Below are positions 46,242 to 60,900 of a DNA stretch of 64,000 nt, piece after piece (position 1 is the first letter of the stretch; every line of letters begins with the position of its first letter). The stretch spans positions 248,001-312,000 of the forward strand of contig MOWL01000068.1 of assembly GCA_002110485.1 (NCBI GenBank), written 5' to 3'. Origin of the DNA: Emergomyces orientalis. Its lineage: Eukaryota > Ascomycota > Eurotiomycetes > Onygenales > Ajellomycetaceae. The notes under the pieces are model-generated. The model made no database searches, was not told where the DNA came from, and saw only the letters and a program-made list of their open reading frames with translations. The position numbers and the translations under genes were made by a program.

Positions 46242-47620
46242 CTATAACAGGAACTGATCCTGTATGAGACAAATTGGATGTCACGTCGATTTGAGACGGG
46301 ACGTTTGTAGCCAATATATCGGCTTTTTAGTGGGAGAAATCAATTAGTGTCTACCGCGCGATATGACAGGGGCTCAATGTAGACCAGAATTTTGGGAACA
46401 GAGCGGGACTGAGGCACAATAAAAGATTATTTTCCAGCGTTGAAGGCTGAAAAGTTCCCGGAGGTTAAGTGGTGATTCTCGTCGTAACAACTGGGGGTAA
46501 ATTATTTCATCAGAAAAATGAACGGCAAAGGGGTAGGTTCCGAGCGTTATATGGTGGAACAAGGAAGCTGTTCAGAAGGTCGTGCCGGGTGGGGTTCGTT
46601 GAATCTTGAAGTCGTTAAGGTCTTGATAAAATAAACAGGTAAAATCAGAAGAAACGAGGCTGTCGAGAACCAAAATGACAGTAGACGAAAGCTATCATAA
46701 ACCGCCAAAGATTGGGATGGGCGTATGGGATAAACGATCATAAAAAACTCAAGGGCAGTGCAGCAAAGTCTCGAGAGCAATTCTACATGTAATGGGCTTT
46801 TTCTTGTTCGGCTTTTACCGCGGGTTTTTTTCAAATCAACGCAGGCTGCAGAAAGCGCGGGCGAAGTGGGTATCTGAAGCTTAAGCAAAATGTGAACGAT
46901 ATAAAACGAAATTGCGGGCTCAGACTCGAAACATAGGGTTATTCGTCCAGGTGATGTTTCAAGGGCGATAGTAAAGTCGTTTGGAGGCCGTTAGAAGCTC
47001 GGCAACGAAACGGGGATGTAAGTAAAAACGGGGGGCGGATCGCGACAGCGGGTGTACTTGAGCATATATCTCAGGCAAATAAAACGGTCAGGGAATATCG
47101 GCCGATGCTGGCGAGATTTGGGAAACTCGTTGTACAACGGAATTCGAGAGTCTAACGGGTACAGACTGCGGGATGAAAAAATGGTAGAGAATCGGACGAA
47201 CACGCGAAAAGGGCAGACAGAACGTAACAAGAGGGAGAGGGGGAATTGGTCGTTCTCGTGGCTATCGTAACAGTCGTTGCAGGTCGTAGAGAATTTTTTG
47301 GTTCCGTTTTTGTATATTATCTTTGTTTTATCCTTCTTTTTTTTTTTTTTTGGTATTATTATTTGATTATTAGGGTTTTTTAAATAGCTTTCTCTATTCT
47401 TTCTTGATCTTTTCTTTTTTCGTTTTTTTTCTGGTCAAAGTGTAGAGAGTGAAATGGAGGTCGTGGGCGATCAAGATGTGTGTGCGTGCTGTTGCGGAGA
47501 ACGCAGCGAAGATACAGTCAGCAAGTCAATCCGTGAGGGGATGGAAGGATCATTAATAGGCTTGGTTATGCCCAGACTGCCCAGACGGAATGGCCTGAAG
47601 GGGAGATCGGGGGAATATTT

Positions 47621-47621
<1 letters not shown>

Positions 47622-47658
<37 letters not shown>
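47622..47658. repeat. GA dinucleotide microsatellite
   Basis: Near-perfect GA run in the stuA leader region, one of several consecutive simple-sequence tracts over 47.6-48.2 kb. Confidence 0.85.
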
Positions 47659-47661
<3 letters not shown>

Positions 47662-48137
47662 GATGTACGAAGTAAATAATGAAGGGTGGGTTTTTTTTTG
47701 GGGGGGGGGGGAAGGGGGAGAGGAGAAAGGGAAGAAAGAGAAAATAAGAACGGAGAAAAGGAGCAGAGTAGGTTAGCGGGCAAGGAAGAAGAAGAAGAAG
47801 AAGAAGAAGAGGAGGAGGAGGAAGAGAAGTGTGTGTGTGTGTGTGTGTGTGGCAGACAGAGAGGACAGAGTCAGTGGAGATCGGCCTTACCTCCCTTGCT
47901 CCCAGTCCAACCTAGCAGGAGATCATGTATGTAAAAAGTGGAGGCTGGGAGGAGGAGGATGAGAGGGATGAGGAATGAGGAGGGGGTGGGAAGCGAGTGG
48001 TGTACGGGTGCAGGAAAGAATAATAATACTGAATTAAGATGGAAGAAAAGCGCAAACGCCCAAGAGAGGGGACTGGCTGGTGCTGTGATTGCTGGTCTAA
48101 CCCGTGGGCAGGTGGATACTGCGCCTAGAAAAATGGC

Positions 48138-48183
48138 GGTGCTGGTACTGGTGCTGGTGCTGGTGCTGGTGCTGGTGCTGGTG
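48138..48183. repeat. GGTGCT hexanucleotide array
   Basis: About seven tandem copies of GGTGCT (one variant GGTACT) in the stuA leader region. The hexamer phase would keep a reading frame, but no gene is supported here. Confidence 0.85.
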
Positions 48184-48900
48184 GAAGTCTTTAACGGAAA
48201 ACGGTGTCCGTAAACTTGCTGGCTACTGTTGTCTTTTAATAATGCGGCCAGCAGACAGAGCACTCCAGAGAGAAAAACAAAACAAAAAAAAGAAACAAAC
48301 GGGCAGCTGAGCTAAAATCCAGGCCAGGCCAGGCCGGCAGAGAAGGAGGGGGGTGGGGAAGGAGGGAAGGGATCCTGTTATGGGTCTTGAAGAGATCGGA
48401 TGGAAAAGAGACGGGGATGGGGAAAAAGAGGGAAAGGAAAAAAAATAAAATATGAAGAGGGTAGATTTGGCAGGGCCCAAGAGCAGGAAGGGAAGAAGGG
48501 AAAACAATTGCTTGGGGATTAATCTCTCTCGTTTTCTTTTTCCTTCCCTTTTTTTTTTTTTTTTTTTTTTTGTTCAAGAGAAAGAAAAAAAGCAAAAAAA
48601 AAAGGAAAAAGCAAAACCAGAAATACCAACCTCAGTGATTTTTAATTGTCGGAGCAGAGCAGGCGGAAGAGGTTGGGATCGGATGAGGCTTGGGAGGGAT
48701 CAACTGCGGGATTGGCCCGACTGAGAAAACAAGGGCGTAATTCTGTATGTATATGTTGGTTACAGAGCGAGCACAATTTATTCTCTTTCTCTCACATCTC
48801 AAGGCTAGCCGTAGAGGGGAAAGTAAAGACAGAGAAGAAAGATGAAGCAGACGAACGAAGAGGAAGAGGAAGAAGGTCTAATTAAAAGATATATATGACT

Positions 48901-51900
48901 GCGCTCTTCTCATATTCTTGGGCTGAGTCGACGATTGTAATTCCATTCCAGAGCGAGAAGGCTGTAATATATTTCATCTTTTTTACCTGGATATTTTCTT
49001 TTTCCTCTTTTTGTTCGTCTTATTTTTACAGTTGGTACGTTACAAGAAATACAACAATACCTCCGTACTGTACAACTCATCCCTGCGTCCCTGGTGACAA
49101 TACAATACTGTTACAAGAGAATCGCAAAATATACCGCAATACCCTACAGTACATTCAAGCATTGCTAATGATGTGGAGCAAACACAGCAAAGAGAAAGGA
49201 AAAGGTAAAGAAAAGCCAGTAAACCCGCGGTTGAGCTTCTCTTCTTCCCGTTTTTTCTCTCTCAGATGTTGAGATGCGGAACAAGCTTTCAAAGGCGTGG
49301 CCCAGCAAAAGCTCTGCGTGAAGGGCGACGACGATGGGATGATCTCACTTTTAAGTTACCAGCCATTGCGTGTTCCTGTTCCTCGGTTTCAACGAAAGGG
49401 GGGACCCAACCTCCTCCTCCTTCTTTTATTTTAAACCAAGGGGTCCTTGTTAGATAATTAGGTATTCATTTTGTTATGAGCGCTGTGCCAGATGCTCGAC
49501 CGCTAAATTTTCTAAGAATGTCTTACGTAGATGGTGAATAATCTGCATACATGTTCTGTTAAATTGGCGTATACAGATAGATAAATATTTATCAACGCAT
49601 GCATAGGTGTAATATAAGTTTTTGTCTGAAGGATTCTACATGCTTGGAACGGGGAGATCAAAGGCTTGATTTTTAACCCCTACAGTCAACACGAATTATT
49701 ATTGTCGTTTGGCAGCTCATGGGTACCAAGGTTGTAGGTGGCAAAGTACAAGAACAAATTTATGAAGATGATAAATTCTCCTTTTTGTTTTCAATTCAAG
49801 CAAATCGAGGATGATTCAATTGTTTATTGAATGAGTTTCGTTCTCAATTGGGTGCTAGACATAATCTGATTACTAGCCATTTGCATTTTTTCCCTGTATC
49901 TTAAAGATGGATACGGAGTATATAGATATATAGTTAGATAGTTAGATACCTATATACCTAACATATATACAGTAAATGGTAAAGAATAAAATAAGAATGG
50001 ACCCAGCACCAAGGCCTATTCCCGCTTTTCGTTTTCTTTTCTTTTTTCAATATCTCTTTGTACAGCTGAAGAATTCCAATGCACTGGGTTTTTTTCTGAA
50101 TGATTGCGTACATGTCTGTACTTGTATCGGACCTCTCTACGTCCGTAGCAAATAATTTATTGCTATGTAAGACCCACGTAGAAAAAGAGCTTAGAAGGTG
50201 TCAAAAAAAAAAAGTCTAAGCCATAAAATAAGAACATACCAGTCCTAAAGCACTGAAAGGAGAAAATGGAGGGGGAGCGTGGGAATGAAAGGAAGGGAAG
50301 GGAAGGGAAGGGAAGGGAAGAGACTGGGATGGATTTTTCGTTTTTGTTGAGAACAAAGAACATTCTACGAGGCTATAGAGTATGTATGACTTTCGGTGGA
50401 CCAATGAGTTGGCAATTTAAAGCTGTCGGTTATGCGAGTTGAATTTGGGAAATTTCTTTCATTTTTATTTTCTGTTTTCTATTTTCTATTTTCTATCTGA
50501 TGATTGAAATAAAAGAAAGACAAGCTGGCATAAGAAAATGCAAGAGAATTAAGGGAATGAACAGTTCACCGTCGATGCTTACCATGGTACCCTAGATATT
50601 GAAAATAGAAAAAATAAACCCCTAGTTTTGGTTTTGGGTGGGTCTTCTAGAGCTCGAGAACGTGATACGGAAAAAGGAAGAGAAGAGAAGAGAAGAGAAG
50701 AGAGGGACGAGCGGACCCTAGATATGTGGTTGCTCCACAGTATGTACGAACGTGCAGCAAGAGCCCCAGACGGAAAATTGGCGGCGGCGAAGGTCATGCA
50801 AATGTAAATGCGTATGTTCGTTGCAGAATCAATAATGCGGGCACTTCATATGGAGGCGGCATTGGGGAAAGAAAGAGAATATCAAACATTATTATGTATG
50901 CACCGCACCGTGCCTATGATGTACGGGGTACAGTGGTTAATGAGGAGCAGACTCCCCTTGCGTGATGGACTTGTATTCCACACCCAGAAAGCGTTCAGTA
51001 TGCGAATTGATCAAAAAAAGAAGCTTAAACGCCGAAATGAAAAGTATAATTATAAATTAAAAAAATGGACGGAAAAGAGGGAGAAACACAAACGGATAAA
51101 TTACCCGAGAGGTGTGCGAGATAGTACATACCCGGCCAAAGTCAACAGTAAGTAGCTGAATGGATCGGAAAATTTTTGAGCTGTCTTTGAAGTGTTTGTC
51201 TGGGATCAGACTTTAGACCCTGATTCCGTGATTGATTGACTGATTTTTCTCCCATCTGCTGCGAACACATCCTCGCCGTTTTTTGATGGGTCACCCATGG
51301 GCACTCAAATGTACGGCGGGTTATTTGCGTTTACTTGTACGTATACAGATACCTAATGTAGGTACTCAAAATACCCTTCCTAAATCGTTGGTCTGTAGGG
51401 GCGTGCAACAGTTGGCTCTTAGAATTCGTCGTCTTTGGATCGTATATGCTGCGAATTTAGCATCAGACGCCGCCGCGGGGATCTCGGGGAGTAATCAATC
51501 ATAAAAAGAAAAGAGAAAAAGAGAGAAAAGAAAACAATAAATAAATAAATAATAATATTAAACCCCGATTTAGCGTTCCTTCAGATGGGAATTACTAGCC
51601 AGGGTTTCATTCGCAATCTTTTTGTTGAACTGTCTGGTTGCACCAAATCTAAGGGCACAAAATCATCCTCAGTCGAGATGGAAATTGTAGGTAATTGTAT
51701 TTCTGATTTGCTTGGATCGCTGCCCTCCCAACATAGCACCCCGAAAAGGTGTGAAATAGAAATAAACCACGGTCATTAAGCGTAAGAACCATATGCTTAC
51801 TTCAAGAAATAACCGCCGTCTGCATTTTATGTCAAAAAATCGTAACTGTGAGTGAGGGGGAAAAAGCACTCCCCATCTGCGGATATGCACGAAGGAAGCT

Positions 51901-54900
51901 AGCTCACAACTAACAATCCAGGCTAACCACCTTGAACACATACATTCTCGGGCAACGAAAGGGATCTCCCTAATGTCCATGCCGGCCAGCCAATGGGGCG
52001 CGGACAAGATTCACTGAGAATCCGCGGCGACTGGGATGTGTTTGCAGGGGAAGAGAGGTTGTTGAATGAGCGAACCATTTACTGGTTGACGCCTGTGTTG
52101 GGGGGGAAAAAAAAGGAAGGCTCCTTTCCCGCGTCTTGGATTTCTGGGTACAGAGCTTGGCTGTGGCTTTTAATAATACCGTTATTCATCGAAATGATTA
52201 ATAAGTGAGTACGGAGTATGGAGAGTTAGATTGACTGCTTGGGCGGCACTGAATCGAATCGACCAAGCTAAGAATAGCTCGCTTGAATCTCCGCTCTGTC
52301 GTGTTGGCGTCTTGGGCCTTGGGCGACTTCAAATTAGGGCTTCGGGTCGATCAAAACGGACCCCATGGTCAAACGTATCCAGAAAACAGCCCAGTATGGT
52401 ATATTACAACAGCTGGAATAAATGGTTACGGCTGCTGTCACAGTACGATACAGTAGGTATGTATTGTACTGTACAAAATAGGTTGAAACTCCTCCCTTCG
52501 CAGTCATTGTTGATCCGTGGTCCAATCGAATATCACAAAACCTATGGTGTTCTCCTGAGGGAGTAAAATATATACTACTGAAAAACTTGTCCCCACTCAT
52601 TCATAGGATCGAGCCCTCAATTCTCTGTTTAGATGAGAGAAAGATCATTCTGCTTCGAGGCCACTGTCAGCGCATCTATCCCCCCTCTCCACCGGCTCTT
52701 GGCGCTTAAATAGCCCTCTTTTTGTCCAAGCTTGCATCCCCCTGGCCTGTGTACACACAAGGATAAGGCGCTCAAGGCCAAGGAACCCCCCCAGGCTTCA
52801 AGCCAAAAGAGAATGATAAGGAGAACAAGAACAAGAAATGTTCAAGGATTAATTTTGTGTGTACGGGCGGTGAGAGAGGAGGAGGGGTAACAGGTTGAAA
52901 ATTGTCGCTCGGAGGGACAGCTCACCCTCAATAGTTTTCTGAGTCGTCGAGCTTTGAATCAATAATTAATTATTTTGCGTTCCATATACCTACTTCCATG
53001 AGAAATGAGAGAGGGAGAGAAATAAACGTTAAATTATCTGATCTCAAGGTATGATTGACTCGCTTGGCCACTCCGCTTTCTTTTTCTTCCCCTCAGAGTA
53101 CTATTACGTTTTATCTTGCTTCTGTCCGTTTTCCGTTTCCCAAGTGGCACAGCGGGATAAACCCTTGGTTTTGTGGAGACACCACCAGCCACCAACTTAT
53201 TATGATGACCAAGGTATTTTGTGGGATGTCCGTGATTTCGTGGGATGTCCGCGGCACCCCGAATCATCCAGGGAAATGAAAACAATATGGGTAAAATGGA
53301 TAATTAACATTTTATCAAAAGCAAATAGCTCGCCATCACGGTGTGGTGTTCTGGAGTAGAATAGAAACCGAACAAAGCAGGTAAACTGATGTTTTCCCCA
53401 TCTGTCTCCTGCTGTTGGTCAGCCGCCAGATCATTTCGCGGAGCTTGGCACTTTACTTATATGTATTGTACTGTACTGTACCATGGACACCGATAAATGA
53501 AAATAAAATACTTTTCCGAGTCTAAGAGCGTTAGAATAACGAGGAAACCTAGAACTAAAAAGCAAACTGACTCGTTAATGAACCCGGTTTGAATGTAGCG
53601 CAGAAAAGGATTGCTTGTTCCCTTTCACTTTCGGTTTTCTTTAAAAGACAGAACGCGGTTTTGGAATCGAGAACAATCCGAGTGAGACGGATGAGAGATG
53701 AGGGGAAACCTGGAGGGAAAATCTGACGATCAATGCATGAGACTAGGGGTTGCTACCTCCCTAATCGATCAACCGAGCACCCACCAGCAGGGCTAAGCCA
53801 GGCATGCCCTGGTCTCGTAGAATCAGTTCCCAGATGTTTTGTGAGCACTTTCATCAAGACGAGATACTTTTTTGATGGAGTCGCCGTTATATTCTCGGCG
53901 AAGGAGATAATAATTTCGGAGGCTGGTGTTGCATTATTATCATTGAGCAGGATTGGAATTCTGAGGCAGGAACCGAAGATAACATCTCCTTTTTCTGCTG
54001 CCCGGACGGCTTGGCTGATAGTTTTGCTTGCTCTAATCAATCACAAAATATTCCGGGCTCGTTAGACCTTTAAACATGAAGATCCATCTCCTGCATCGTC
54101 ACTGGTCGATTGCTTTCATTCTCATAAAGTGACCCCCTCAGCCAGCCACGAGCGTCGTCGCCTGCTAACCTTACAGTGGGCGAATTCCTCACAGAAATAT
54201 TTTAGTTCTTCCATCAAGCGGCGAGCTTATTTCCTGCCCGTCATCTCTGCCTGCTGAGCTGAATTGCAGAGTTAGCTCCATTTGGCCATGTGGATTGCGC
54301 CCTCACCTGCTTCCTCACTTACATATCCGCGTCTTAATGCAAGATAAGCAGAACTGGGGAAGCACCAAGGCTCTTGTGTGTAGCTAGATCCTAGGCCAGG
54401 AAGATTTCCGTTGGTACTGGTGCAATTGTGGGCCCATGCACAGAAGCCGCTACCTTGGGGTTGCCTGTGAAGGACGAGGGCGTTTACAAGGATCGTGTCA
54501 CCACATTTAATTTGCGAATATGTGATAAAAACGAGTCTCCGATAAGTATATTTTCTTCTCTGTTGGCGAGTTTCAACTTGCCAACGGACCAGAACCACCC
54601 ATCAGATACTTGCCCAATTGGCGCCATATGACGAAGACATTTTTGCTTTTGGGCCTGATTCTCAAGCCCAGTTCTTTGAAAATTAGGTGTGTTAGGTCGA
54701 GCCACTCGACTAGGCCCCACCATGGAAGTCACAGGAACTCCTATGGCTGCCATTTCCAACAGCCACCTGCCTCTTACAGCGAACGAATGGGGCCGCGAGA
54801 ACGGCCTGCCCAACGTTTATCCAGCCTTGTTCGATATCCTTCAATGACTTGATTTGCTTCTGGTTTTCCAAGTATAATCTGGCTTGTCGGCCTCAACAGG

Positions 54901-54926
54901 CGGTCAACGATCAAGTAGTCCGGCGA

Positions 54927-54958
<32 letters not shown>

Positions 54959-57900
54959 AAAGAAAAAGAACAAGGCCCTACAGGGCAAGATTAGATGTTA
55001 TTCGTTCGCATTGATAGAATTTCTTGCCCCTCTCCAGAACCAAGCTCCATGGTAATTGCTAGTTTGATCGGTCCTTCCTACCCCTAGTCAACATCGAGCG
55101 AACTTCGGATATTCATTCAAAGCTGGCAAAAAGTGGGTTGGTGCAGCTTCGTCGTTATGATACGTATTTTTTCTTCCAACAAAAACGAAATAGGAAAAAG
55201 GAAAAGATACAAACCGTAGAGCCGTCTGCTCACTCGTCGGAATTTCTCCACGGCCCCCAGTTAGCCGAGATGGGCATATGAGTTGGAGATTGAATGACCA
55301 AAGTACCCAATGATCTTCCTGAAGCCATTACTCTGCATATTCAGGAAAACAATAGGCGGCAAACCGGGCCATATGATTGCCGCCAGCACAGCACCGAATA
55401 GTCCTAAAGGCTGCCTAACTCGCGCTATTTGTTAGTCACTCGGTGTGGCGGTCTGTCAAACTTGAAACATCGCAGACAACTCATCTGATAGCCAGGTCTC
55501 GGTCGAGGTGGACTGATTTCAGTTGGAACAAGGAGAGGCCAATTCCGCGAGCAGGATTGGTTTGCTCTCTCTTCTCAAGTCACCTGTGCCTTTTTTGGGG
55601 GGTCAAAATCCCCATATCGAGTGTTGCTAACACCAACCTGTAACTCATTAATATCAAAGTTAACGAAATCGTTTACCATTCGGTTCTTGGCACTCGCATT
55701 CCCCAACAGTAGTGTTAACGATAACACCTATCGTTTCACTGCAATGTGCAACAAAACCACAAGACAACGTGGTGATTGAGAGGAGATGTTGAGGCTATTC
55801 ATTTATTCTGTACGATTCTCTGTTGCTCTTTCTATATTGACATGCGTAATTTTCCTGTCCAGTACCAAACACAGTACGGTACGGTCATCGGTACGGTATC
55901 AATACAAATCTGTAACGTAATGTACTTTGCGGAACTGGTCATGAATTTGTCGTTTCTTTCACAGGTCCGGCGAACGGAATATAAAATACATGCCTACAAA
56001 TTCATAACTGTTATTCTGTCCCAGAGAGTATTGGACGCAAACCTAAATCTTGAAAGGAGAAAGAATCAGAAGAGATAAGAAAGGAGAAATTCCAACAAGA
56101 ACCTCCTTCCTGGGTCACCAAAGTAAGCCCCCGGACCACGGTAGCATATCATTTTTTGGTATTGATAGCCTAATTTTTACGCCTTCTAAGCTATCTGGTC
56201 CGCTTTGTTCTTCATTGAAAGCCACAGGGGCATATATCTGGTTGATAGGAGTGTAACTCCACAAGTAATATTAGACATACGCCACCTACGGAGGAGAAAA
56301 GATCCAGATCAGAAGGTTGTAGCATGCCATCAAAGAAGAGTTTGCATCCCGCAGCTCAGACATACAGAGGTATGGAAGTATGCATGTGTACCTAGGTAGG
56401 TACCGTACATAAACACTGCTGACCGACGTTGGTAACTTCAAGGCCAGATATCTTGAGAAAAGGTAGCTGGCGCTACTTCCCCTCTAAATTTGAAGTACGA
56501 ACATATAGCACCCCTTTATTCTGATAATTGTCTTTGAAAGAGCCTTTAATGGGTGTATTTTTTTATAGAAAAATATGCATTTTGCTGGGAAATTTTAAAT
56601 GTGGGACAAACCACACACTCTGGTTTTTTTGGCTTGGGCTTTGGCCCATTTGAATCCCCACAACCTGTGTATATACATATTTGGTTGAGACCCTCTTCCC
56701 GGGGCGGGACTTGCCGTTGCCACATCTTGAGCTTGATCTGTCCCAGGTACTGTACAGTACATTATTAGGTAGCGATGTACTGCAACCTTGGAATTTAACA
56801 CAACAGAATGGTGGGTGCGGTATCCAATCAGGGTGAAAGGGTTTGAGCCCTAACCCTAATTTCCCAGGCACAACAAACCCCCCTAGAAATCTCTACCATA
56901 ACAACTTATCTCTTTGTTCAGAAGTGCCTGAGCGTGTCTCATATTTTAAAAAATCACTGTCCACTTGACCTCATATTTCAATTGAGACTAGAAATATATG
57001 CACCAAGCAGTTACAACATCATTCTTCACTGAAGAGAATTGGTTTGTAGATTTCATCTGTTCTTTTCTACAGAACCATTATTTTTTTTCCATGATTGATC
57101 AGATTCAAGAAGGGGTGCTGAAAGGCACATGTGAATTTAGAAATGAATTTTGTCTTTGACAGAGCAACAATTGAATTTTTTAGTTTCATACACATACATA
57201 CTACAGAGCATAGACTACTGCGCCTATGTCAGGTTAAAGCAGCCTACCTGCTCTGAGGGCTCACAGAGTAGTGTCTGCCTGTAACTAAGTTAAAAAGACT
57301 CGGTTCTTTCTCAAATTAGAATGTGCACCTATTTGCACGTGGTGGTTGGAGGAAGAAAGAAAAAAAGAAAAAGTGATGTTTCAGTTGCATACAGATGCAA
57401 AAGTATCATGATAACTGTACCCCTGAGCAACCGTCTGGTATTGTCTCAAATTTTCTCTCTCGATAAGGAAGAATTTTGAGAAAGCCAGATCTCGAAGGTT
57501 ACATTTTCCCTCATTAAGTGGGAGGATACATATGAATCTTTTAGCACAGAAACAGTTATCCCACAGTTATCCAGTAGGCGAATAAGTGCATATATATATA
57601 TATCTTTATCTAAGTAGAAAATATCAACATAGATATTCCATGACCACACAGCCTAAGGCTTGATCAACCGATCTGGGTAAATTTCTCTTGGAAAAAGTAA
57701 AAGTAAAATAAAATAAAATAAAATAAAAAACTTTGGTAGGCGGTGGAGGGGAAAGAGTGCCTCAACTATTTCCGTCACACATATAGGAAGACACGAATAA
57801 ACCACCTAGTATTCTGCGTATGTTTCCGATATAGAGCGAAGCAGGCCTATCGGACGATTTTCACTTGGATGAACATGAATGAGGTTTGTAGGCAGTGCTA

Positions 57901-60900
57901 CTTCATATAGGTCGGGGCAAAGTATAGCAATAATGTACGTTTTATCTACTCCGTAGTGAGCTCCGTACATAGGCAAGGACGAGTGGGAGGGATATTGCTG
58001 CTTTCCCCTCGTTCGCGTGCCGAGTAGTAAAATGTGCATGACACCTGCATACAATCAAATGGTTATTGGCTCCCTCCGGCTGCATAAAATAATTACTATG
58101 TGCAAATGGAATTATATCAGAAAGACAGTAATAATACATTGTAGGTGATATACACGTGAAATCATCTGCGAGTGCATAAGAGAGCGGGCTGTGTACTATT
58201 CACTGGCCCCTTCTCGGCTGTTCGGTACAGTTCATGTGCTGGCTCCATTTCGCCACTGCTGGCGGTATCGTCAGGGGCAGTAACTAGAAACTCGTTACTG
58301 CAAGGGGAAGCTTGAAGAGTCCGCCATAACGGCTTGTCACCTGCAAGAGCAGAATTAACCTCACATTGCATTATTTTGTGGAGGCTTCGTCCGAAGGTAA
58401 TTTTCCGGTATGTAGGCAGCATGTGTGGTGGGGGGTTTGGGCTTGAGTGATGGCCGCATTTATGCATGCATGCGCAGCCAGTGTGGGGTTTCCCAGCGCC
58501 CTCGAGTTATATTTTTCTGAGTGCATTTTACATTAGTTTGCCACCTTAGTATCCTCACATGCTTCCATATTGGTTTATTAGCTAGAGGCAGGAAATATTT
58601 GTTTAAAGCATGATGTAGTTAGAAGTGGCACCCGCTGCGCGTGGGATTTACAGAATGGAAGATGCTTTGCAAGACAGGATTTTATTTGTGGAAGTTGAGA
58701 AACAATTTGTAATAGCCAACTACAATCCTCTGGGGATACGAGCGATCGACTGCGGATGTTGCCATCTCCATGTGGTCGAAAGCACATATGGTTTCAAGTG
58801 TCACAGTCTAAGAATAGCGGCATGGAAATGTATGCGCATTGGATGTAAAGCCTCGGCAGCGGTAAAGTCAATATCTTCCAGTGCAACACTCGAAAAAGCA
58901 TCATTTTTTCAAGTAATATATTAAACGAGCTGAAAGAGCTGAAAGGCATTCGCACCTCCGCTCACAGATAATACAGAAGAGGGCAAGCTTGGAGGACCAG
59001 CAGAAGTGTAATCGAGGCTAGTAGTTGTTAGTCTATCCGCCATTACAGAAACGAAGAGAGAATCTGGCGCTCGGTCATGATCACACTTCCTTGTCAATAA
59101 TTGAAGGCATATTTGGAGCTCACAACTGACAGGAGGAGATAGTACCCCGCCCAAAAATTTATCATCATCTATCGCCACCACTGCAACCCTGCTGAGTACC
59201 CCTCCAGATGCAAGCTGCTGAGAAACAATGAGAACCTGAAAATGAAGGGCCCTTGTATTCTGACATTTCGAGCCGTCGTTGACAGGCTAATCCCGCGCCT
59301 TGGCTTTGAATACGGGTTTTATGTCAGTTTCTTGTCAGAAATTGTCATGGTGTACCGAGTTTATCGATTTCATAGTCGACATCCAAGGGGGTTAAGGCCT
59401 GGGAAGTATTTACCTTGCAGCGCATCAGTAGGGGTGCATCGTCGTACCGAGAGATAACAAGGTCAGGATAAATGAAGTGAAAAATTATGGCTAAAAGTCA
59501 GTACGGTACTAAACTAGCACAGAGGCATCGGGGTCCAGTTTCCGGTATGTACTTTACTGGTATCTGTATTAGCGTATTAGTGCAAGCAGTATTAATCAAC
59601 GAAATACACCACTTGTTTAAGTTGTTTGCAAATGTTCATTTTAAGTGTTAGATTGATTCTCATCCTCAAATGACGTGAAGTCTTTGTCATAGCATTGGGC
59701 GGTAAATACAGTGCGAACGCTGGCCCTTACGGTTCCGTACCTCTCTTGGGATTTGCAGGGGCGGAGCCTGGGGCTTCTTTGCGCAAGGGGACAAAGACTC
59801 CACTCTGTTAATAACCAGACAACTTTTGGTTTCTTTTCGACTGCAGTGTTCGTCAGATTAGCCGGCGGATTTAGCGGAGAAAGTTGACGCTGGTCCTTAT
59901 CCTCATTGCAGGAGCAAATCCCGAGTCTTGATATCAGCAATAGACTGGCCATGAAGTTAATGGGAGAGAGATTTGTAAGACGGGGATCAGGGTTCAATGT
60001 CCGCTCCCATCATGTTAATGAAAACAAACAACGATAGGCATGTGTTGGACTGAGGTTTGGCTTGACTGGAATATTCGTGGAAAGGTCATATTGGCTCGGT
60101 GAAGAAAGGAATTTGATAAGAGTGGGGGACTGTCTGAAGATGGAAAGAAACAGACGACATAATGGTGCGAAATTGAAAGCTCCAATGAAGACAGTTCTAG
60201 GTAGTTGGCTTCGATATCCCGCACAAGTTGAAACAAAAGCGACAAGCCCATAATTGGACAGGGGGAATTACCAGAACAGCACATTAAGAAGAGTCTAGAC
60301 ATCCTGGAGCCGCACCCTTTGGCGGCTGGGGGAGAATTTGCAAGCCGATAACGAATAAGACAGCAATAATGGGTCCAGTCAATGGGGAAAAGCGGTTCAT
60401 GTGTAGGCGGGCCGGGCGAAGCAGCAGACTTTGAAAGCGAAGATGACGCTGCCTCCAATCATGGTATCCAAGATTCCCAACAGGCCAGGACAAAGGCCGC
60501 AAATAGGGTGGATAGCATTTGGCTTCGTTGATCGCCAGCGAACGGGCTACTGAATCGGGATAGTACGGAAACTGGGCTGGTCAATCGCAGCACCTGGTCT
60601 TGATTGACTGGCAGTGGCAGCGACCACGTATGTGACACGCTGACCATCACCATATCCTTGAAATCCGTCCACCAAGCGTCATTTGGTACGTTGGTACGGA
60701 ACACCGCCGGGGATGTTCTTAGCTGATCTTATTGAAAGACAATTTGAGTCCCTCGTGTGCGGGTACGACTCCCACCAACTGGTCCTCAAAGAATCGCTGT
60801 TATCGCTCCCCTCGGAATTTCGTTAATTTTGTTTCGTGCGACTTGTAAGTTATGCCCATAGCCAGGTGCCTTTCCCCCCCCCCCCCAGCTGTGGGTTCTC

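Larger units (their letters stand above)
46242..48900. promoter_or_regulatory. stuA leader/promoter region rich in polypurine tracts
   Basis: Upstream of stuA, no gene. On the + strand it is purine-rich from about 47440 to 48520 (pyrimidine-rich on the sense strand of stuA): GA run 47622-47658, G run about 47699-47710, GAA/GAG run about 47787-47826, GT run 47829-47851, GGTGCT hexamer array about 48138-48183, and a T(22) run near 48550-48571. A transcribed leader with several short upstream frames is plausible. Confidence 0.5.

Noticed and set aside
53753..54065. Overlapping open frames on both strands near 53.8-54.1 kb
   Set aside because: Both strands are open over the same bases, there is no motif on either, and no splice-linked neighbours give a family signature.
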